DNA from: Myrmaecium sp. VS I D KN 1
Taxonomy: Eukaryota > Ascomycota > Dothideomycetes > Valsariales > Valsariaceae
Assembly (NCBI GenBank): GCA_019775845.1
Contig: JADQAV010000025.1
Coordinates: forward strand, 186,001-250,000
Direction of reading: 5' to 3'
Length of the DNA stretch: 64,000 nucleotides
Shown here: positions 55,874 to 64,000 of the stretch, one piece after another
Layout of the letters: each line of letters opens with the position of its first letter
How positions within the stretch are numbered: position 1 is the stretch's first letter
Translations under genes and position numbers: made by a program
The notes under the pieces: generated by a model
What the model saw: only the letters and a program-made list of their open reading frames with translations
What the model was told of the DNA's origin: nothing
Databases searched by the model: none

Positions 55874-57748
55874 CTACTCTAAAAACCGCACCAACGTCTC
55901 CAGCATATCCCTCAGCAACCGGTCTCCGGCATCCACACCTTCAATCCCCCGCAGCTGCTCCAGCAGCGTCTCCCGAACGACCGCCAACCCCTCCCCACGC
56001 TCCGCCAGAAGCCGCTCGACCCGCGCCCGCGCCCCATCATCCTCCGCCACCACCCACGCCAGCACCGTGTCCGCCGCCTGCAACGCCGCCAGCCCCGCGT
56101 CCAGGCGGCGGAACAGCCAGGCCGTCGCGCGATCGGGGTCTTCCTCCCCATCTTCCTCCTGAGGCTCGCCCTTGCTCTCGCCCTCCTGCTTCTCCCGACG
56201 GATCCCCTCGTCGACGGCGGCGACGGCGGCCGCGTACGCGCGCCGCAGCGCCACGACCCGCGCCAGCTTCGCGTAGTCCTTTTCGACGAACTTGGCGAGG
56301 GTGCGGATGCGGGGCGCGGAGTTACCCGGCAGGGACCGGAGGAGGGAGGCGAAGATGCCGAGGAGGTGTTCTGTTGTTGCGGCGGTGGTGGCGGTGTCGG
56401 TCGATTGCTGCGACGGCTTCTTCATGAACATGCCGAAGAGCGTTTTTAGGCCTGCGGCTTCGACGATGCGGGTGCAGACGACGCCGCCGGCGTCCGCGGT
56501 CGCGGCTATCGGGTCGGTTTCGTCGGAGTTGGAGCTGGAGCTGGCGGCGGGGAGCTGGGCGAAGCTGCTGGCGTGGTCGAGGACGCGGAGGGCGCGGGAC
56601 TTGCTGAGTTTGCCTTCGCGCAGCATGATGAGGCAGAGTTCGACGCCCTCGGCCTCTACGAATGCGAGTTTGCCTTCGGCCTCCTCGACGAGGCAGATCA
56701 GGCAGTCGAACAGGTTCTCCACGTACTCCTCCTCTTCCGAGTCGCTCTCCGGGTCGCGTTTCCGGTAGGGGCTGAGGAGTTGGAGGATGGTGTCGACGGC
56801 GTTGAGCTCGATGAGCTTGCGTCGGTTCGGCTTGGAGGTTTGGACGAGGATGGCGAGGACTTCGGCGGCGTATTGTTTGTTTTGGGAGACGGGAGATTCT
56901 TTCGCTTGGATGCGGTTTAGTAGCCATTTGAGGATGGATGCTTCTTCGCCGATCTTCTCCGCCATAGTCAGCTGCGAGCCGAGATTCTCGAGCACGCTGA
57001 GCGTTTGATAGACGCCGTTGCGGTCCTCGTCGTTACTCTCGTCTAGCCGCTCCAGATTCGACGTGAGCAGACTCAACAGGTCAGCCTCCAACATCGCGTT
57101 CACCAGCGCGTCCCATTGCGCCTGTTCCGCCTCGACGTCGTCGTCCGTCAGCTCGCCGATGATCTGGATGGCGTCGATCGCGATGTCGGTGTTGTCGTGC
57201 GCGAGCAGCGAGACGAGCGAGCTGGCGCAGCCCAGCCGCGCGAACTCCTCGTACAGCTCCGGGTGCTCCGACAGGATCGACAGCGCCTTGATGTCCGCGT
57301 CCAGGTCCGCCTCCGAGCCCATGAACTTCTGCGGCTCGTCCTCGTACTTCGCCCGCAGCTCCGCGTTCTTCGAGATCCGCTTCTCGAAGTTGAGCGCCAG
57401 CTTTCGCAGCCAGGGGAGGTCGATCTTCTCCGGTACGAAGGGCTCCTTGTCCTGCTCGTCGATGTAGTCCATCGCGACCTTGGTTTTTTGGTCCATCCCC
57501 CCACCAAAGAACCTGCCTTCCTCGTCCTCGTCCGGTCCGTAGTCATCATCGCCTTCCGGCGGTAGTTGCGGTCCCTCCTCCTCGTCTCCATCTTCCATCG
57601 AAGCATGAGAATTGCCCTTCGCATCGTCATCGGCGCTGATCTTTGCTGATTTGTAGGCTTGCTGAGGGTCCGGGAGCTCGAGCTTGCGCTTGTTGCCATT
57701 GCCCACCGGCATCCCCGGGCGCTTGAAGAGCTCGTCTATACTCGTCAT
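55874..57748 (-). CDS. Beta-catenin-like protein 1 (CTNNBL1), spliceosome-associated
   Basis: A single exon of 624 residues from the ATG at 57748; an in-frame ATG at 57883 would add 45. The start MTSIDELFKRPGMPVGNGNK, the nuclear-type signal KRKLELPD, and the acidic GDDDYGPDEDEEGRFFGGG are family features. The ARM-repeat body follows: WLRKLALNFEKRISKNAELR, GCASSLVSLLAHDNTDIAI, EIIGELT-like IQIIGELTDDD, NRIQAKESPVSQNKQYAAEV, and NLFDCLICLVEEAEGKLAF. CTNNBL1 binds CDC5L/PRP19 complex members and NLS peptides in the nucleus. It is head-to-head with the Dia2/Pof3-like gene, 191 bp between starts. The C-terminal 200 residues are strongly GC-ending. Confidence 0.94.
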   Translation of the reverse strand: MTSIDELFKRPGMPVGNGNKRKLELPDPQQAYKSAKISADDDAKGNSHASMEDGDEEEGPQLPPEGDDDYGPDEDEEGRFFGGGMDQKTKVAMDYIDEQDKEPFVPEKIDLPWLRKLALNFEKRISKNAELRAKYEDEPQKFMGSEADLDADIKALSILSEHPELYEEFARLGCASSLVSLLAHDNTDIAIDAIQIIGELTDDDVEAEQAQWDALVNAMLEADLLSLLTSNLERLDESNDEDRNGVYQTLSVLENLGSQLTMAEKIGEEASILKWLLNRIQAKESPVSQNKQYAAEVLAILVQTSKPNRRKLIELNAVDTILQLLSPYRKRDPESDSEEEEYVENLFDCLICLVEEAEGKLAFVEAEGVELCLIMLREGKLSKSRALRVLDHASSFAQLPAASSSSNSDETDPIAATADAGGVVCTRIVEAAGLKTLFGMFMKKPSQQSTDTATTAATTEHLLGIFASLLRSLPGNSAPRIRTLAKFVEKDYAKLARVVALRRAYAAAVAAVDEGIRREKQEGESKGEPQEEDGEEDPDRATAWLFRRLDAGLAALQAADTVLAWVVAEDDGARARVERLLAERGEGLAVVRETLLEQLRGIEGVDAGDRLLRDMLETLVRFLE

Positions 57749-57939
57749 GGCGTCGGACGATGTTGTGGGCGAGAAAATCGGGTTTCGTTGAAGGTGCTGG
57801 ATAGCTCGTCCCGCATGGGAGTGAGGACCAAACTCCGGCGTGGTCAAAGCTTCCAGACGTCGCCAAGCCGAGCGCGACGACATCTTTAATTGCTTCGCGT
57901 GAACGCGTCCGATGGGAGTTGGTGAGACCTCACAACAGC
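57749..57939. promoter_or_regulatory. Short divergent promoter, CTNNBL1 / Dia2-like
   Basis: 191 bp separate the start codons. It contains ACGCGT (57903-57908), the core of the MluI cell-cycle box bound by MBF in yeasts, 32 bp before the Dia2-like ATG. If the CTNNBL1 ATG at 57883 is used, only 56 bp remain between the two coding regions. Confidence 0.55.
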
Positions 57940-60018
57940 ATGCCGCGAAAGCTGTCGGCCGGCGAGTATCAGGAGCTTGGAAAGGAGTACTACAGGAAGA
58001 AGGAATACCAAAAGGCCCTCGATGCCTTCACCAACGCCGTCAACGCCGACGATGGCTCCGACATCACCTTGTTGGACAATCGCGCGGCGACGTACGAGAA
58101 ACTGGAGAACAACACAGCCGCCCTCAAGGATGCGAAAGCGATGATTCAGCTCAGGAAGAAAGACCCGAGGGTTAGTCGGTTGTGATGTCTTATTTTCCTT
58201 TCTTCTGTCTTTTTCTCTCAGACCTGTCTCTATATCATCATCTCTCGTGTCTTTCCCCTTCGGCCAATCCGTGTCCGGCCATGGCCAATGCTAAAGTTGT
58301 TTGTTGTCTAGGGCTATCTACGCACCGCGAAGGTCCTCATCAATATGGGCAAGAAAGAGACCGCCCTCAACATCTATCAATACGGTCTTCGGAACATCCC
58401 CGCCACCAGCACCGAATATGAAGTAGGCTGTTCCAGCAACATCTCGGCCTCATAGGCAACCAGAGCCCATGCTAATGTGAACAAGCTGCTTCAAGGCATG
58501 CACGATAAATTGACCAGGCATCTTGCCCCCCCGAAATCCGTGGATCCGTTCAGCACGCTTCCGGTGGAACTGGCTGATATGGTCCTGAGCTATCTCACGT
58601 TTAGGGACATCGTGTTGGTGCCATCCTTCAATCTCCACATGTGATCTAGACTAACCGACCACTGTAGGCGTTGTCTTCGTGTGTCCAAGCAATGGAAGCA
58701 GTTCCTCATAGCACGCGCTTCCCTATGGACGGACATCGATCTTTCACTAGCCCGGGGATCGGTGAAGCCACAATTTATACGCGACTGTGTCCGCCGCTCG
58801 CATTCCAAGGTCAAGAGAGTCGTGCTCCACCGGTTAGATCCACGCGACATCCTCAGGGCAATGGCGATTGCCTGCAAAGAACTTGAGATCGTGGAGATCT
58901 TGAGTTTGTCTGGCAGCGTGGCAGGCGAGTCCCTGGTGGAAATGGCCAGATTCGCCAAAAGCCTCGGCACTCTGACTGTGAGCAAACATGTTGCTATCAC
59001 GTGGGATGCGATCACTCGTATACTCAAATATCGACCGACCCTTCGAGTTGCCGAGTTCAGATGTATACGCGCTGCGCCCGGGAGGTCGCTTGACACATCA
59101 GAATGGCCCGAACTGCCAAATTTGGAGTCATTAACTCTCGCACTCGAGGAGCCCGGGGACCAGAACAGTCCGAATGCTCACTTGAACCTGGTGAGCTCCA
59201 GCTCCTCCTCATTTCTCGACATCACTGACATCTCCCCCAGGACATCGTCCCGCTCGCTCCCAAACTGGAAAAACTGACCATGTCCGGAACGCAATCGCCA
59301 CAGTACGCCTGGGCCCTCGGGCGATACACCGAACTCGAGGTGCTGCGCTCCGGATGCCTGCTCTTCCCGCGCTTGCCGCCGACGCTGCGCGCGCTCCGCT
59401 TCGACTGCGCCGGCCTGCGCTTGCTCGAAGAGTCGCTCGAGAACGCCCAGCACATGCGGCTGCCCGTCCTCGAGGAGCTCGAGCTGCACACCGTCGCCGA
59501 CGTGCCGCCGTTCCTCATCATCAACCTCCTCGAGGCGAACAACGTCGCCGGGGACGAGGCGGTTCCCGTCGTCCCCTCGAAGCTGAAGAAGCTCGCTTAC
59601 ACGGTCCGCAACTCGCAGGAGCGCGACCTCGAGATCATCTTGCAGCTGCCCCGGCTTTCAGACCTTGAGGTCCTCGACCTCACGGAAAGCGGCGTGGATG
59701 ATCAGATCGCGGAGGAGATATGTGAGTTGCCTGAACGACACCATCCCTCTCACGGAAGGCTTTTTTTTTCTTATTTACTGACCCTTTGTTGCAGTACGCT
59801 TCCGCCACCTCACCCATCTGAACCTGTCCCGCAACCCCATCACCGGCGTCGCGCTCAAGGCGCTCATCCTCGGGCTCCCGCACCTCCGCTGGCTCAAGGT
59901 CGAGTGGTGCACGCAGATCGGCCTCGACGCCATTCAGTGGGCCCGCTCGCAGAAGAAGGTCGAGGTGCTCTACAAGAACGCGGAGAAGAAGAGCACGGGC
60001 AAACGCGTGCACGTTTAG
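57940..60018 (+). CDS. TPR/F-box/LRR protein, Dia2/Pof3 homologue
   Basis: Six exons: 57940-58170, 58312-58422, 58456-58613, 58668-59190, 59241-59721 and 59795-60018, encoding 575 residues. N-terminal TPR repeats (ELGKEYYRKKEYQKALDAF, NRAATYEKLENNTAALKDA, AKVLINMGKKETALNIYQYG) are followed by an F-box at about 147-190 (FSTLPVELADMVLSYLTF, then CLRVSKQWKQFL) and leucine-rich repeats to the end (LSDLEVLDLTESGVDDQI, LTHLNLSRNPITGVALKAL). This order is that of budding-yeast Dia2 and fission-yeast Pof3, SCF ubiquitin-ligase receptors that protect replicating DNA and help remove the CMG helicase. Intron 3 is phase 2 with a GTTGGT donor. Its start abuts CTNNBL1; its stop is 129 bp from that of Rok1. 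Confidence 0.93.
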
Positions 60019-60147
60019 ACCTGCCTGCAGGAATGATGGGAACACACACGGTGTTGTTCATTATCTGGATCAAAGTTGTTGTTGCTCTTTCACTTTCATT
60101 TGTCACGCTCCTCTCACAAACTAGATACCCCTACCCCTTGTTCTCAA

Positions 60148-62463
60148 TCAAACCCTTTCAAAATCACTCTCCGCAGCCCGCTCCACCTTCCGCTTCCGCG
60201 CCCCATCATCATCATCACGTCTATGACTCCGCACCGCCGCCTTCCTCTTATTCTCCACCTGCCGATCAAACCCACTCTTCGTGCTAATCCGCGCCCGCGC
60301 CCGCTCCTTCGCCTCCCGCTTGTCCGCCGGCGGGCCCTTGATCGTGCGTCGCGCCTCCACGCCCCGCCGCTTGAGCAGCTGCTTATCGCGCTTGCTCGGC
60401 GTGGGCAGGGCGTCCAACAACCACTGCTTGATCTCGCCCTCGCCCTCCTTGACCCCCTTCAGCCGCTCGCTGGCGCGGATTACATTCGCCACGATCTTCA
60501 CGTACGGCACATCCTCCTTGGTATACAACGTCACGGCGACGCCGCCGTCGCGGCCGGCGCGACCCGTCCGCCCCACGCGGTGCACGTACGCGGCGCCCGA
60601 CGTCGGCACGTCGTAGTTGACGACGCCGTTCAGGCCGCGGAAGTCGACGCCGCGGGCGAGCAGGTCGGTCGTGATCAGCACCCAGATCTCCCCGCGGCGG
60701 AAGCCGCGCATGACCCGGTCGCGGGCGTGGTCCGGCAGGTCGGCGTGCAGGACGGCGATCCGGGCGCTGCCGCCCGCCTCCGGCGGGATGTCGTAGAGCA
60801 GCTCCGAGTGCAGCGCCGTGGCGCGCTGGACGGTTTGGGTGAAGATGAGGAAGGGGGGGCGCAGGTGCGGGCCGTCGGTGGCGGCGGTGGCCGGGTGGAG
60901 GAGGTTGCGGACGGCGAGCAGTTTGCCTTGCTCTGTGGCGGCGTAGATGAGCTTGTGGGCGATGTTGGGGATGGCGGTGTCCTTGAGGCCGATGACTAGG
61001 CGGACTAGTTGCGGACGGGGAGTTGCTTTCGTTTCGGAAGGAGGAAGGGATTCCCAGCGGGAATTGATAGTCGAGATGGCAAGCTCTTCGATAGACGCGC
61101 CCATGGTAGCGGACCATAGACTGACTCGCAGGTGCGGACTCGTACACGCGTTCCAGAGCGCCAGCGTCTGCTCCCTGAAGAGCGGATCCAAGAGTACATC
61201 GGCTTCGTCCAGCACGAAGTAGTGCACGGAAGGCAGGGGCAAAACGTCTCCTTTCGAGTTCTTGAGAGCGTTCAGGAGCACGAGGGGCGTTGATACCAAG
61301 GCATCAGCCTTCACCACCGTCGCCCTCCGCTTCTTCTTGGCAGCCTTCTTCGGATTCGTGTCGCCTTTCTGAGACCCAGCGTCACTCTCGCTGCCACTTC
61401 CATGCTCGCTGGCCACCTCGTCGGTTTCTTCGGCGGCTTCTGTAGTGGAGGCCACCATGTCGGGGCGCTCCACTACCTCCATCCCCTTGCGCATATGCGC
61501 GACTTTCATACCCGTCCCTTGTGCCAGTTTCCTGCCTTCGTTGACAATCTGACCGGCCAATTCCTTCGTCGGCGCAATGATGATCGCCTTGGGACCGGTC
61601 TTGGCCTTCTCTTCCTCTCCGCCCCTCTTACGCTCCCTCAAAATCGCATTCAGAACCGGAATCAAGAACGCTATCGTCTTTCCACTACCGGTCGGCGCAA
61701 CGGTTAACAGATCGATATCATGTCCGCGTGCAGTCTCATCCAGCTTTCCGCCGAGTTTCCGCACATCGCCTCCCCCTAGAAGAAGCGGCAGGCCACCTAG
61801 TTGCACCTCGGTGGGAACCCTATAGCCTTGCTCTTCGATGTTCTCCGCCAGCCGGCGAGAGATCCCGTATCGGCTCCGTAGTTGCGAAAAGCGCGACAAT
61901 GGTTGGGGATACAGCAGAGATCTGCCCTTGTCGCTGTCCTTAGCCTCGCTCTTCTTCTCCTTTTTCTTGTCCTTCTTCTTCCTCTTCTTATCCTTCTCCT
62001 CTTGCTTCACATAGTCCTGCGCCGCCGTTGCGTGATCAGCCAGCAGGGTGATTTTCACCTTGTGCTTCCTGAGCACGCGTTTGCACTCCTCCTCATCCAA
62101 CAGCTCCTCAGCGCTCGGTTCATTCCCGCTCTCATCCTCCGAGTCCTCCCCGTCGCCATTATCCGTCTTGTTTCGTTTCCGCGCCTTCGCCTCGCCCTCA
62201 GCATCGTCCTTCTTCATCGCTGAGGAGTCGCCGAAAAAGTCCAACTCGGCAGGGACCGCAACCGATGCAGCGGAAGCGCTACCTCTCCTCTTCCTCTTCG
62301 TTCCCTTCTTCCGTTCATCTGCCGTAGCGTCGTCGACGTCGCGCCCGAAGAGCTGCGGGTTCGAGCTTCGGCCAGCGGAAGGAAGCGATTGCTGGGATCC
62401 GGAGCCGGGTCCGCTCGAGTTCGCGGGTTTCGAGCGACCGGAGAGAATTTTAAAGATATCCAT
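60148..62463 (-). CDS. ROK1: DEAD-box RNA helicase Rok1
   Basis: A single exon of 771 residues; the start MDIFKILSGRS is that of the family, and no ATG lies in the open frame above it. The N-terminal region is Lys/Glu-rich. Helicase motifs in order: the Q-motif region (YGISRRLAENIEEQGYRVP then TEVQ), motif I APTGSGKT (near 254), motif II LDEADVLLD (near 418), motif III SAT in LWSATMGAS, and motif VI HRVGRTGRAGR (near 632). RGVDFRGLNGVVNYDVPTS is motif V. Rok1 acts with Rrp5 in 18S rRNA maturation, releasing snoRNAs. A basic tail (KSGFDRQVENKRKAA, RSHRRDDDD) follows. The window thus has two SSU-processome genes, Rok1 and Mrd1, 36 kb apart. Confidence 0.95.
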   Translation of the reverse strand: MDIFKILSGRSKPANSSGPGSGSQQSLPSAGRSSNPQLFGRDVDDATADERKKGTKRKRRGSASAASVAVPAELDFFGDSSAMKKDDAEGEAKARKRNKTDNGDGEDSEDESGNEPSAEELLDEEECKRVLRKHKVKITLLADHATAAQDYVKQEEKDKKRKKKDKKKEKKSEAKDSDKGRSLLYPQPLSRFSQLRSRYGISRRLAENIEEQGYRVPTEVQLGGLPLLLGGGDVRKLGGKLDETARGHDIDLLTVAPTGSGKTIAFLIPVLNAILRERKRGGEEEKAKTGPKAIIIAPTKELAGQIVNEGRKLAQGTGMKVAHMRKGMEVVERPDMVASTTEAAEETDEVASEHGSGSESDAGSQKGDTNPKKAAKKKRRATVVKADALVSTPLVLLNALKNSKGDVLPLPSVHYFVLDEADVLLDPLFREQTLALWNACTSPHLRVSLWSATMGASIEELAISTINSRWESLPPSETKATPRPQLVRLVIGLKDTAIPNIAHKLIYAATEQGKLLAVRNLLHPATAATDGPHLRPPFLIFTQTVQRATALHSELLYDIPPEAGGSARIAVLHADLPDHARDRVMRGFRRGEIWVLITTDLLARGVDFRGLNGVVNYDVPTSGAAYVHRVGRTGRAGRDGGVAVTLYTKEDVPYVKIVANVIRASERLKGVKEGEGEIKQWLLDALPTPSKRDKQLLKRRGVEARRTIKGPPADKREAKERARARISTKSGFDRQVENKRKAAVRSHRRDDDDGARKRKVERAAESDFERV

Positions 62464-62982
62464 CGCAAAAGGCCCTTGGAGCTGTTCTGACGGCAGCAGG
62501 AGGCCTGGATGTGTCGTCGCGAAATTCGACTGAGAGGTCTGGGAGTTTTCTGCTTCGTTGCAGCGCACAAAAAGTTCGGAGAAGTATCCAAGCTTGCCGC
62601 CGGGGTTCTGCCGGTGACATGGCCAATCACGTGCGAGATGCCGGGATGGAGTTCGGGCGACGGGAATCGTGGACAAATCTCAAAGTGAAAGGAAAATGAA
62701 ATTGCCATTGCCACTCAAGAATGCATTGTGCCAGCTTGATGTACAGAGGAAAACAGAGGAAAATTCTAGAAAGGCGCAGTGATATGTGCAAAAGTGATAC
62801 AAGCGCTGCCCTTTTCTCCGCGGGCGTTGCATCCGCCCGTACGACACCCAGCCTTCAAACGAGCAATTCAGAGCTTTTGAGACCCAGATATGCCTTTTCT
62901 ATTCCTCTTGCAAACCACGACTCCGTCCCTGCCACCCAACCTATCGCATCCTACACGATCCGCCACGCCACCCGTCTCAAAT
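62464..62982. other. Intergenic region, Rok1 promoter and subunit g 3' end
   Basis: No gene supported. The frame above the Rok1 ATG stays open for 71 codons without an ATG and is not conserved-looking. Confidence 0.6.
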
Positions 62983-63868
62983 CTAGTGGTGGGCAGGCGC
63001 GCTGGACCTGTAACCGATAATTTTCATCCGTCCGATCATCTGGCCAACGGTGAAGAAACCAAGGACCTCGGCGGCAACGATAGCAGCAGACGCACGCTCT
63101 TCGCGGGGCATGGACCGTACCCTGCTGATGAGGTTGGAAGGGCGGACGGCGGAGAGGGAGGAGGGGTTCTTGAGAGCGTTGAAAGCGGACTCGAAGTAAG
63201 CCTGGAAGGTTTGGAGCGAACTGTAGACATAAAGTCGTCAGTTTGATGCAGTTGAATGGAACAATGGCATAATGCTTACGGAGGGCTCATCTTCCTGGTC
63301 TCAAAGATGATCTTGCCGAGCTCCAGACCAACCCTGCCGTAGTAAAGAGCAGGAGGAATCAACGCTATTCATGACCAAGTTAGTCTCAGGTCACAGAACA
63401 CGAGATTCGCAGCTTCAATTGCGCGCATTATCCGCGGGAAGCGACTGCGGAAAGAGTGACAGGGATGCTGCTTAAGGACAATAACACAGCCGAATATCGT
63501 CTGCCTCAAGTCTCCCTCCTCGTAACCCCTTTCTATCCAAAGTGCCATCCCACGGCTCTGGAATGCGAGGCAATTGAGACGCAAAGGGTGCCGGATCCGC
63601 ACTCACATTGAACGAATCCGATGACCTTGCCCGTCCGGCCGCCAACCTTGCTGAGAGCATTGGTCGCGGCGGAGCCGTACTTGCTGATCGCGGAGCCCGC
63701 GGAAGAGGTGACTCTTGTGAGGCCTTCGGAGGCCTTGGAGGTGACCTGGGATGCCTTCTCCTTCGCGGCGCCAGCGGCCTCGGATGTGGTGGAAGCGTGA
63801 CGAACAGCCGTGCGCTTGAGCGCGAATTGGGACGGCCGCAGCACAGCCCGCGATGCTGCCAGAGACAT
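62983..63868 (-). CDS. ATP20: Mitochondrial ATP synthase subunit g
   Basis: Three exons, 63868-63607, 63364-63280 and 63220-62983, encode 194 residues. Subunit g lies in the membrane arm of F1Fo and, with subunit e, drives dimer formation and cristae shape. The start MSLAASRAVLRPSQFALKR with RTAVRHAST is a mitochondrial presequence (basic, no acids). A helical Ala/Ser/Lys segment follows. GKVIGFVQ joins SLIPPALYYGRVGLELGKI and FETRKMSPPSLQTFQAYFE across the two introns. The C-terminal membrane helix EVLGFFTVGQMIGRM holds the GxxxGxxxG-like pattern partly (GFFTVGQMIG), then ends YRSSAPAHH. All splices are GT-AG and keep frame. Confidence 0.94.
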
Positions 63869-64000
63869 TGCGACGGATTATGAGAAGGGAGAGGAGATGG
63901 GGTGCGAGGGCGATGACGCTGGTGAGATGGGGTTGTTTGGGTAACTGGTTAATTGAGCTTTTCCTGGCTTTCGGAGGAGGATGTCTTGGCGCCATTCGGA

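Noticed and set aside
57749-57883. In-frame 45-residue extension of CTNNBL1
   Set aside because: Family members start at the MTSIDELF-type sequence, and the extension crowds the divergent promoter. It cannot be fully excluded.

Overview
The window is nuclear DNA of a filamentous ascomycete (Pezizomycotina). The evidence is short spliceosomal introns with GTRNGT donors and CTNAY-type branch sites in nearly every gene, a TEA/ATTS regulator of the AbaA/Tec1 family, scytalone dehydratase of DHN-melanin synthesis, a fused single-chain eukaryotic urease, and a Boi1/Pob1-type SH3-SAM-PH protein. GC content and GC at third positions are high in several genes. A melanised member of Eurotiomycetes, Dothideomycetes or Sordariomycetes would fit; I cannot place it more closely. 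I see no transposon, virus relic, CRISPR array, rRNA or convincing tRNA. Gene models come from reading exon frames and splice sites by eye. Exon joins that keep both frame and a known family motif are reliable; transcript ends are unknown.

Region 0-11.4 kb: a protein with repeated dsRNA-binding domains (617-2166 +), converging on a Maf-type nucleotide pyrophosphatase (2446-3381 -); an MDR/PTGR-type NADP oxidoreductase (4371-5507 +); an unrecognised 528-residue probably nuclear protein with sumoylation-type motifs (6488-8137 -); and a three-RRM Csx1/Nam8/TIA-1-like protein (9859-11349 -). About 5 kb of gene-poor DNA follows, holding simple repeats and a perfect 22-bp palindrome.

Region 16.3-24.5 kb, all on the minus strand: scytalone dehydratase, the TEA-domain regulator, and the five-RRM rRNA-processing factor Mrd1. 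The DNA just upstream of the TEA gene carries five same-orientation copies of the hexamer that AbaA binds, suggesting autoregulation.

Region 24.8-44.7 kb, all on the plus strand: LC8 dynein light chain (six introns in 94 codons), a small zinc-ribbon protein, an HMG-box protein, urease (ten exons), a 1299-residue disordered protein with two C-terminal membrane helices, and an MFS transporter of the Dal5/anion:cation symporter type.

Region 44.8-64 kb: a nitrilase/omega-amidase, a single-exon MIZ/SP-RING protein ending in a SUMO-interacting motif, a Boi1/Pob1 homologue, CTNNBL1 head-to-head with a TPR/F-box/LRR protein (Dia2/Pof3), the DEAD-box helicase Rok1, and ATP synthase subunit g.

Most genes are conserved housekeeping genes without functional clustering. 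The exceptions worth attention are the pigment gene beside the developmental regulator, and two nitrogen-related genes (urease and omega-amidase) with a Dal5-type transporter within 13 kb. I did not find a clearly new multi-gene system. The best candidates for unknown biology are the three-dsRBD protein, the 528-residue protein, and the tail-anchored-looking 1299-residue protein.
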